Assembly (NCBI GenBank): GCA_027563935.2
Contig: CM050454.1
Location: 52,356,596-52,420,595 of the forward strand
Length of the DNA stretch: 64,000 nucleotides
Direction: 5' to 3'
DNA from: Costus lasius
Lineage: Eukaryota; Streptophyta; Magnoliopsida; Zingiberales; Costaceae
Positions 57,401 through 64,000 of the stretch are shown here, one piece after another. The position numbers and the translations under genes were made by a program. The notes under the pieces are model-generated. The model was not told the origin of the DNA and searched no databases. It saw nothing but the letters and a program-made list of their open reading frames with translations. The number at the start of each line of letters is the position of its first letter. The first letter of the stretch is position 1.

Positions 57401-58306
57401 CAGATGAAAGATTTAGGAGAAGCAGCCTATGTATTAGGTGTGAAGATCTACAGGGATAGATCTAAGAGGCTTCTCGGGCTGTGCCAGAGTACTTACATCG
57501 ATAAAATCCTGGAGAGATTTCATTTAGAGAATTCTAAAAGAGGATATCTTCCAGTCAGACATGGTCTGAATCTTTCGAAGAGTCAGTGTCCACAAACACA
57601 GACTGAGAAAGATGAAATGGACAATACGCCTTATGCTTCGGCTATTGGATCCATTATGTATGCGATGTTGTGTACTCGCCCAGACGTCGCTTACGGGTTA
57701 AGCGTGACCAGTCGTTTCCAAAGTAATCCAGGACAGGCACACTGGATTGCAGTCAAGAACATCTTAAAATATCTTCGGAGAACCAAAGATATGTTCTTGA
57801 TATATGGTGGTCAGGAAGAACTCAGTATTGAAGGATATACTGACGCTTCGTTCCAGTCTGACCAGGACGATTTCCGATCGCAATCAGGCTATGTTTTTAG
57901 CTTGAATGGAGGAGCAGTGGTGTGGAAGAGTTTCAAACAGTCAATCGTTGCTGATTCCACAACAGAAGCCGAGTATGTTGCAGCCTCGGAAGCATCCAAG
58001 GAGGCAGTCTGGATTCGTAAGTTCGTGAGAGAACTTGGTGTTGTTCCTTCGAGTGCAGATCCTTTGGTTATCTTCTGTGATAACACTGGAACAATCGCAC
58101 AAGCAAAGGAACCACGGTCGCACCAGAAGTCCAAGCACATACAGAGACGGTTTCATTTGATCAGGGAGATCATAGATCGTGGCGAGATCAAAGTCTGCAA
58201 GGTTCATACAGATGACAATCTGGCAGACCCGCTTACTAAGCCTCTGGCGCAGCAGAAGCATGAAAAGCACTGTAATAATATGGGTTTGAGATTTCTCAAC
58301 CATTAG
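54425..58306 (+). CDS. Ty1/copia gag-pol polyprotein (1293 residues, open)
   Basis: Domains in order: UBN2/gag (about 1-225: KFAGPNFSDWFGHLKIVL, LAVDIILQSLPPSFDAFI), a CCHC knuckle Cys240-Cys243-His248-Cys253, protease (WVLDTACGVHIC, Asp286), GAG-pre-integrase (LLWHSRLGHINEKRIKRL...CKACLMGK, about 418-455) and integrase with Asp481, Asp544 and Glu580 (D-D-35-E). Reverse transcriptase follows (about 800-1040: KWIFKKKIDMDGNV, MDVKTAFLNGNLDEDVYM, YGLKQASRSW, YVDDILIIG with Asp969-Asp970), then RNase H (about 1115-1260: GYTDASFQSD, ADSTTEAEYVAASEA, FCDNTGTIAQAKEP, DPLTKPL). The length is usual for the family and there is no frameshift or stop. Odd: the protease triad reads D-T-A, not D-T-G. The start ATG at 54425 opens directly into gag. 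Confidence 0.96.
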   Translation: MNFNVRSLLEREKFAGPNFSDWFGHLKIVLKAERKLYVLETAIPPQPAPNATRAVREAYEKHVNDSIDVACLMLASMTPPLQRQHEDMSAIEIIANLKMLYAAQARTERYNLTKLFFQSKLAEGSPVGAHVLKMIGHKEALEKLGHTINQELAVDIILQSLPPSFDAFIINFNMNKIDCTPAELLNMLLTTEETLKGKPSTSVLMVPSRNKKKGKKGKTPVKSYSKALKQKVKRSKEYRCFHCGQLGHWKKDCKALQGDKRGSFASGSGIYVTEVMFSSSISWVLDTACGVHICSNVQEFKRRRQVGQHEVDLRVGNGARVAAVAVGDYFISLPSGLVLELNSCYFVPSITKNIISIPALVRKGFSFECNISKCVLSYDNIVYATGSINNGLYMLDMECSIQKIDIKKAKNADDSTLLWHSRLGHINEKRIKRLHDYGLLGSFTYKEIDTCKACLMGKMTKSPFLHKGQRASGLLDLIHSDVCGPFSKHARGGYQYFITFTDDFSRYGYVFLMRHKSESFDKFKEFKNEVQNQLGRNIKALRSDRGGEYLSHAFTDYLKECGIISQLTPPGTPQWNGVSERRNRTLLDMVRSMMSQANLPYSFWGFALETAAKVLNRVPSKAVSKTPYELWYGKQPSLTFIRIWGCEAYVKKLASGKLESRSDKCIFVGYPKETKGYYFYDPKENKVFVARTAIFLEKEFLLQEASGREIKLDENPEAGQSAQVELDEPEPIEQVIEQPEAQTSREPRRSGRIRHQPERYDGVYIIDNDEPLTYADAVSGPESARWLEAMRAEMDSMSDNQVWDLVDPPPGVIPIGCKWIFKKKIDMDGNVVTYKGRLVAKGFKQIYGIDYDETLSPVAMFKSIRILFAIAAYYDYEIWQMDVKTAFLNGNLDEDVYMTQPEGFTDPSDRHKICKLKKSIYGLKQASRSWNIRFDESVTEFGFIKNEDDPCVYKRFSGSVITFLVLYVDDILIIGNDIPEMHAVKAWLRKCFQMKDLGEAAYVLGVKIYRDRSKRLLGLCQSTYIDKILERFHLENSKRGYLPVRHGLNLSKSQCPQTQTEKDEMDNTPYASAIGSIMYAMLCTRPDVAYGLSVTSRFQSNPGQAHWIAVKNILKYLRRTKDMFLIYGGQEELSIEGYTDASFQSDQDDFRSQSGYVFSLNGGAVVWKSFKQSIVADSTTEAEYVAASEASKEAVWIRKFVRELGVVPSSADPLVIFCDNTGTIAQAKEPRSHQKSKHIQRRFHLIREIIDRGEIKVCKVHTDDNLADPLTKPLAQQKHEKHCNNMGLRFLNH

Positions 58307-58315
58307 ATTAAGTGC

Positions 58316-58326
58316 AAGTGGGAGAT
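58316..58326 (+). other. Polypurine tract of the young copia
   Basis: AAGTGGGAGAT immediately precedes the 3' LTR, the standard copia plus-strand primer. Confidence 0.88.
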
Positions 58327-60015
58327 TGTTGGGGTATGCCCTTAAGACTAATGTTTGAGGTCTTGGGATTGTAACAGTATCATGTAATAAACTGTTATGT
58401 TTATAAAGGCATGGTTGTTATTCAGTAAGCTACATTGTCTGCTGCAATATATGTTCTTCTGAATAATGTCTCAAAGCTGTTCAGCTAGGCTGACATGCAG
58501 TTATGTCCTTAGTCGAGATATCTTGGTGAACATGAGACAGCCTTGATATGGTTAAGACTAATATGTGTTCTAATCTTATAGGATGCTTCGAGCATGGAAT
58601 AAGATGTAGACTCATGGGTACATTGGATGTACTGGACAGACCCTACTTGGATATTCAATTGCTTGTCACAATGTGAATAATCCTTGAATGCGACAAGTGG
58701 CACATTTCCTCTGACTTGAGATCACTTGTGTTTTCTAAATGATGATTGTCATTATTTTGAGATAGTTCAATATCATTTGAAATATAATGATTATAGACTA
58801 TCTTGGATGGTGAGCTTGAGTCAGGTTAGGGCACTAGTGATAGACATAGGATTGCCGTCTCCTTAATTGGAGTGTGATGTTCTAAAGGGGCCCCCTGGAT
58901 GAGATGATTGAGAAAGTGTATGGCCATACCCAGATGACTATGTTCATCTGATCTAATCATGCTCATCATATTGGAGTTACAAGCTTGACTTGCTTGTCCA
59001 ATAAGAACATCCAGTGGTAAAGGAAATTTGTATGCTTTGTGAATTGATTCACACTTGTGCTGTTTTTGGGTGTAGTCTTGGAAGACTCTTTCCTTTATAT
59101 CGGGAGACAGTGATGTGTTGCTAGATACCCCTCACTGATCGTGATAACGTAAGTTATCGTTACCGACATTTAAAGGAAACCCTTAGGGTCGCACAATTTG
59201 ATGATATGGCTTTCTTGAGTCAGATCGTGTGGACTGAATTATTCGGGTTCAGTTTAAAGGGATTTAATCTCTGATTGTAAGTGAGATCTGGTCTGATCAT
59301 GTTTGATTGATTAGGGCTTGAGATCGGTAAGCTTCGATTGAGAGAATGAATGCTAGATCAGTCAGATCAGGAGCATTGAGAGATTGACGGTCAGATCAAG
59401 AGCCTTAGGGTTTATTTTGATCTGGACTTATTTCTTGGTTTATTTGGTTAGTGGACCAAATCGGTTTGAACCAGCTCATGGATGAGCGCATGGTTCAAAG
59501 GTGATGTGGCATTTGCGATTGGGGTAAACCCAAGATCGCATGTGGAGAAGTGGGATGCTATTTTTGGATAGCACTTCTCAAACGTGGCCATGATCTCACG
59601 TCGCCCCTCTCTTGCCTCTTCACGCCTTTGACGCCTCCTTGGGTTGTATTCGAGTGGCATTCTGGTGTAGAGGAAGTCTAAGGCGACAAGAGAGAAAAAC
59701 GCCAAGAAGAAAAGCTCTCCTTTCCCTTTGCATTCGATCAAGACGCCTTGGACGATCCTTGCTAGCACAAGGGACGACAAGAAGAAGCACATCTTCATCT
59801 TGTGTGTGACGATTTGGAGGAGATCTTCGTTGTTCTCTTACTTCCAAGGCGCCATCTTGAAATGGCCATGGTATGAATCGAATCACTTCTTTACAATCGG
59901 TTTTGTTAAGTTGATCATATAATGCATGCTCATTGATCCTATGAAACCCTTTATCCACTGCCCCCTTTCCTTTTTGCGCCACCATAGGGTTTTAGTCCCC
60001 TTTGGGGAACCATCA
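58327..60015 (+). repeat. 3' LTR of the young copia
   Basis: Offset 7416 from the 5' LTR and equal in length. It differs at gatgagataatt/gatgagatgatt, ttatccgctg/ttatccactg and ttttcgcccc/ttttagtccc. Confidence 0.95.
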
Positions 60016-61075
60016 GATTTTTCATGATATCAATATATCTATTTGCTTAATGAAAAATCTCAAGCTATAAATGCCCTTAAGGTATTTATAAAGGAGGTTG
60101 AAAGACAATTAGATAAGAAAGTGAAAATCATTTGATTTGATAGAGGTGGTGAGTATTATGAAAAATATAATGAGTAAGGACAATAACTTGGTCGATTTGC
60201 TAAACTTCTTGAAAAGTATATTATGTGTGCACAATATACTATGCCTAGAACACTAACAAACTGACATATTAGAAAGACACAATAGAACATATGGTGTAGT
60301 AGAAAGACACAAGAGGAGTATGATGAGTAATTTTTTATTACCCAAAACCTTGTGGATGCATGTACAAAACTATAATGTACTTGCTAAATAGAATTCCTAA
60401 TAAGGCAATTCCTAAAACTAGTTTTGAGTAATGAACTAGTAGGAAATCTAGTATGAGGTATCTGCATGTTTGGGGATACTCAGCAGAAGAACAAGTTTAT
60501 AATTGGTATAAAAAAAAATTAAATTCTCAAAATGTTAGTGGTTACTTTATTAGTTATCTAAAGAAATCTAAAGGGTTTAGGGTTTATCATCCAAACCATA
60601 GTCCCAAGATTGTTGAAAAAGTTAATGTCAAACTTATTGAAAATAGAGAAGTTAGTTAAGTGTTGAAAGGTGTATTATGAATATTAATGAAATAAGGCTT
60701 GATGTATATTACCCATAAATGTTCTAATGTCCATATCCATATCAAATGTTGCTCCAACATTAGTAGGAACAAAATAATGTTGAGCAACATTTGAATGAAG
60801 CAACACCTCTTGAAGTAACTAACTTAAATCCAACTAACATATATAAACCACATGAGATAGCTCTAAACAAACCTATTCCTGATGACTATGGTTTATTTTC
60901 AATATTTAGAATTTGATTTTGACATTTATAAGGATCCTATTTTGTTTTCACAAGTCATAGAAAGTGATGAGTCTAATAAATTGATTAATATCATGAATGC
61001 TGAGTTAAACTCAATGACACAAAATAATATCTAGGATCTCATTAGTTTGCTAAAAGGTGGTAAATGAGTTGGATA
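60016..61075 (+). pseudogene. Old copia relic 2: integrase core to start of reverse transcriptase
   Basis: Broken plus-strand frames give ALKVFIKEVERQLDKKVKII, then DRGGEYYEKYNE (the SDRGGE motif), a decayed ERRNRT region, RYLHVWGYSAEEQVYN (60453 onward), GYFISYLKKSKGFRVYHP, and near 60990 IESDESNKLINIMNAELNSM, where copia RT begins. Stops and frameshifts are frequent. Confidence 0.8.
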
Positions 61076-62567
61076 TAAATGAGTAGACTTGTTAGCAAAT
61101 GTTATACTCAAAAGGTGATGACACAATTTTTTTTAGTATTTTTTATGCATATTTTAATGTCAAATTATGTTTTATTTTTCTCTATTTACATTATATTTTA
61201 CCTTATTTCACTATTTGGAGTAGAAAACTATAGTTTCTTTATCTTTATGAATCTATAGGGAAAATTTAGATCCCTAGCAATAGTGCCAACAATTTAATGT
61301 GTCTGCAAGTGCACGGATACGTTGAAGTAATAAAAAGTTATCAATCCCATAGAGATCTATATGTTAAGTACCAAATAGTTATCTCTTACTAGCTAAGCAA
61401 AATGAGTTTTGAGATCATTTTTTAAATAACCAGAAATAAATATTATGAAAATTCAAAAGGAGAAATCTGGGACAAGGTTTCACCACTCTGATATTTGATA
61501 ATCAAATTACAATAAAGACTATGTCAATTATTTAAAATTTGCTAAAAAGAAATTACCTTAAATTTAGAGTTGTCTCCTCTCGGATGTCCAATTCTTGTTG
61601 GTGTATATGCCCTTGGACCCGTTGTTGGTCAAGATTGTACTACTTGATATTGATATTTATATATCATTTTGGCATTGTCGTTATTATGTTATGTTTACAT
61701 CTGCGATTATGTACATGGATAATAATGTCTCTGGAGACAAATTGTATCTGTGCTCAAACGGTGTGTCCCTGGTCGAATACCTGAGTGGATAAGGAACAGC
61801 TCTGGTACATGTGAGACTGGTATATAGGCTAGTTACGCACGGGGTGCTAACGCAAGCATATGGGTATGTCAGTGGTGGATATACTGGACCAACCCGCTGT
61901 GAGGCTTTAACTTGGTGTCATGAGTTAAGCTCACATGTGACAGGAGATGCATTGATCTCTCGACTTGAGGTCATTGACTCTTCTATATGGTTAGGAACAT
62001 GCTTTGATACAACCTAACGCCTCGCCATAGCAGGGAGGTCATAACGGTTGTCATTGGGTATGTGACGACCCATATGAGAAGATCAATGGACAGACATAGG
62101 ATTTGCCCCTTCCTACGGGAAGCTTGATATCCACGGGGCCCCCCTATGGTTGCATGACTGAGAGTGTATGGCCATACCCAGGTGAAAGCCTGATCTAGTC
62201 ATGACCATGAGATTGGGTGAAAACAAAGTGGTGACACACTTTGTCCAATCAGATATCAGTTTGGCAAAGAGACTGTAATGCATCGGTATCTTGTTGCGAT
62301 AATGGGGATGTCGATGCTGATATCCATTCCGAAGACTTGGGTAGCAGTGATGCACTGCTAGGTACCACTCACTGCTTGTAATGACTTAAGTTCATCACTG
62401 CCAACGTCAGAGGAACCTACAGAGTCGCACAACTTGAAACTCGGGTTCTCGTATTGATCGAGCAGCCTAATGATCGAGTTATTGGATAACTCGGATCTTT
62501 TTGGGAGAATCTATCAGCGCCATTGTGCCTGATGGGATGGAAGAGACTTATTGGAGCTAACTTCATT

Positions 62568-62766
62568 TTTGGGCCAGATGGGCCTAATGGGCCCTATAGG
62601 CTAATTGGGCCAAATGGGTCAAATGAAGTGTTAGCATGGAGCATAGACCAATGGGCCTCCAAGCCCAATGGGTGTGAAGCCCAGTTGGGGTGTGAGGTCC
62701 AGTGGGCCTTGAGGCCCAATGGGCCGTCAGGCCTAATGGGCCATGACAATAAGTTGCCTGGGCCAA
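62568..62766 (+). promoter_or_regulatory. Cluster of about ten TGGGCC motifs in the solo LTR U3
   Basis: TGGGCC occurs about ten times in 200 bp (for example at 62569, 62579, 62588, 62606, 62652, 62703, 62719, 62737 and 62759). At 62713 it forms a palindrome GGCCCAATGGGCC. In plants TGGGCC/T is the 'site II' element bound by TCP factors in growth-related promoters. The cluster is 300-500 bp upstream of the TATA-like box at 63076. Function is inferred. Confidence 0.55.
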
Positions 62767-62777
62767 ATAGAAATCAT

Positions 62778-63056
62778 GATAATTAAATACTGCATTTAAT
62801 TCTGGAAATTAATTCTGTATTTAATTTTGCATTTAATTATGCATTTAATTCTGTAATTAATTCTAAGTTTAATGATGAATTTAATTCTGAATTTGAAATG
62901 TCACATCATTAATGATCATTATGAGACTTTATTTCTAGGTTTTAATGAGTCATTATGAGACTTTAATTCAGGGTTTAATTCTATAATTAATTCTGAATTT
63001 AATTCTACCATTAATAATGAATTTATTACAGAGATTAATTCTGAATTTATTTCAGA
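62778..63056. repeat. Short 'ttaattctgaattt' repeats
   Basis: An 11-12 bp word (ttaattctgaat, ttaattctgtaa, ttaattatgcat) recurs about 15 times, with a 'cattatgagactttaatt' pair at 62918 and 62950. It lies between the TGGGCC cluster and the TATA-like box. Confidence 0.75.
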
Positions 63057-63157
63057 ATACCAGAGGTCACCGTGATTTATATATAAGGGCTAGGAGGGTT
63101 GAGAGGAAGCGGTTCTGGATGAGGAGAAGTCTCCGAGAGACTCGCGCGGGGAGACTT

Positions 63158-63292
63158 CATTCGCAAGCTTAGAGCTTGGCGATTTTCCCTTTGAGACTCT
63201 CGCTTGAAGACTTGATTCGCAAGCTTGGAGCTTGGCGATTTATCCTTCTTCCTCTTCTCTTGGCATTCGCAAGGTTGGACCTTGGCGAGTTT
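63158..63292. repeat. Three copies of 'attcgcaagcttggagcttg' in the solo LTR
   Basis: Copies lie at 63160, 63208 and 63264, spaced about 48-56 bp. Each contains CAAGCT...AGCTTG-type self-complementarity (AAGCTTGGAGCTT) and is followed by GGCGA. They are positioned shortly after the TATA-like box, so they would be transcribed. Confidence 0.75.
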
Positions 63293-64000
63293 CTATCATC
63301 CATCTCCTTAGCGCCTTCTACTTGTGAGTGGCGCAAGTTCTAGAGGAGGACTCCCAAGAGGCGTGGATCTTCTTCCCGAGGCTAGCACCGGGCGTGAAAG
63401 AAGAGGACTCGAGGTTCGGCTGTGTGCGAGACTGCAGAGGGCGCACATTTGGGCGCCTGTATCGCATCCATCATCTTCGTTGCAAGGTATCATCTCCTAC
63501 TCACCGTGTCGATCTCATCGCAAGACTCGATCTTCTGGGTTTTTTGGGACTGGCCTGTTTCGGGGATTGCTTCCGCTGTGCTTGTCTGTAAAATTTTAAA
63601 ATCCCCGGGGTTTCCCAACAATTCTATGTATAAAAAAATATTCACTCTCGTGACTTGTTGTCCTAGTTTTCAGTTCTATGGTAATTTGTTTTGATTCCTA
63701 ATAAGTTAAGATTCAATCTTGTGGCTTAATTCATAGGTTATTCTCTCTACTGTTGTTAAAGTACTCTCGTAGCTTAAACTACAGGTTCAATTAAAGATTT
63801 TCTAAAACTATAATTCACTTTTCAGTAGAACTATTATAGTTAAAATAATACAATTATAAAAACTAGATTGATCATATGTAGAATTAACTTCATTAATTAG
63901 ATTATTAAGATTTAGCTACTCTCTTAGTCTAATTCTATAAGTCTAATTAAAAGGTTCTGAGATTATAAGTCACCTCTTGATTCTTATTACAATCCCTCAG

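Larger units (their letters stand above)
50911..60015 (+). mobile_element. Young Ty1/copia retrotransposon (9.1 kb) with an uninterrupted polyprotein
   Basis: LTRs 50911-52599 and 58327-60015 are each 1689 bp, with about four differences (one at 51489, one near 52538, a three-base cluster at 52578-52580 with two changes). The target duplication GATTT is perfect (50906-50910 and 60016-60020). PBS, a long leader, one 1293-codon gag-pol ORF and a polypurine tract are in canonical order. The equal LTRs indicate a recent insertion, comparable in age with the gypsy element. It may still be mobile, apart from the protease motif noted for the ORF. Confidence 0.96.
50655..61075 (+). mobile_element. 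Second old, decayed Ty1/copia relic (plus strand) hosting the young copia
   Basis: The left part (about 50655-50910) has GAG-pre-integrase LERLVKNEIISNFDFIDLGTC and an integrase start; the right part (60016-61075) continues with the integrase core and the beginning of reverse transcriptase (AELNSMTQNNI*DL near 60990). The two halves join at the GATTT target duplication of the young element. Many stops. LTRs and the rest of the element are not seen. Similar residues (RLVKNEII, DFIDL) suggest the same family as the 21687-40542 element. Confidence 0.75.
61596..63620 (+). mobile_element. Copia solo LTR (2025 bp)
   Basis: It starts TGTTGGTGTATATGCCC and ends GGGGTTTCCCAACA, with the duplication ATTCT on both sides (61591-61595 and 63621-63625). 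No internal region. It shares vocabulary with the young copia LTR ('gacataggatt', 'gtgtatggccatacccag', 'ggggcccccct'), so it is a related but distinct family. A TATA-like 'tttatatataag' lies at 63076-63087 and a transcribed-leader-like GC-rich region follows, which supports plus orientation. Short frames at 63308-63694 are not supported as genes. Confidence 0.9.
61118..64000 (-). mobile_element. Relic of a TR-GAG-type LTR element, rearranged and split by a solo LTR
   Basis: 'tgcaagtgcacggatacg', 'gaagtaataaa', 'gttaagtaccaaatagttat' and 'actagctaagcaa' at 61302-61405 match the LTR edge at 7278 and 13258. Beside it, at 61288-61269, the minus strand reads TGGCACTATTGCTAGGGATC, a decayed tRNA-Asp-type primer-binding site, so this LTR reads on the minus strand and continues past 61595 and again from 63626 to the window end. 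Just to the left, 61112-61200 starts 'gtgatgacacaattttt', resembling the opposite LTR end but in the inverted sense, so an inversion or partial deletion has occurred. Confidence 0.6.

Overview
This is a nuclear window from a flowering plant. Two intron-containing housekeeping genes, both on the minus strand, stand about 38 kb apart in AT-rich DNA filled with nested retrotransposons and small DNA transposons. The plastid-type pyruvate dehydrogenase E1-beta with a transit-peptide-like N-terminus, and a plant-type PEX13, identify a plant. I cannot name the species.

Layout. At 1-3473 lie the first four exons of a plastidial PDH E1-beta gene, which runs off the left edge. From 4640 to 6790 there are three successive tandem arrays (73, 190 and about 121 bp). 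From 7275 to 17142 there is a minus-strand, gag-only LTR element (TR-GAG type) whose right LTR is split by a 1.94-kb solo LTR. From 19105 to 20123 there is a TIR element filled with GC-rich minisatellite. From 21687 to 40542 there is one old, decayed minus-strand Ty1/copia element. It has been opened by a PIF/Harbinger-like element (22495-23409), an unresolved LTR-like insert (about 24060-26199), a young 10.2-kb Ty3/gypsy chromovirus (26996-37214) and a probable MITE (about 39000-39525).

The complete five-exon PEX13 gene lies at 41768-45205. Beyond it are a probable decayed gypsy solo LTR (45669-48549) and a tiny fold-back element split by a Tourist-like MITE (48604-49254). A second decayed copia relic (plus strand, about 50655-61075) hosts a young copia with an uninterrupted 1293-codon ORF (50911-60015). 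The right edge is another TR-GAG relic split by a 2.0-kb copia solo LTR (61596-63620).

The two young elements have LTR pairs of equal length (2730/2730 with about six differences; 1689/1689 with about four) and perfect 5-bp target duplications, so both inserted recently. The copia ORF is open, but its protease motif reads DTA instead of DTG. The gypsy ORF has one frameshift, one nonsense change and a DPG protease motif. There is no operon-like organisation: the two genes act independently, one in plastid acetyl-CoA supply and one in peroxisomal protein import.

The least explained structures are the palindrome arrays in the TR-GAG LTRs, a tRNA-like segment and two covarying hairpins in the copia leader, and a dense TGGGCC cluster in the right-hand solo LTR.
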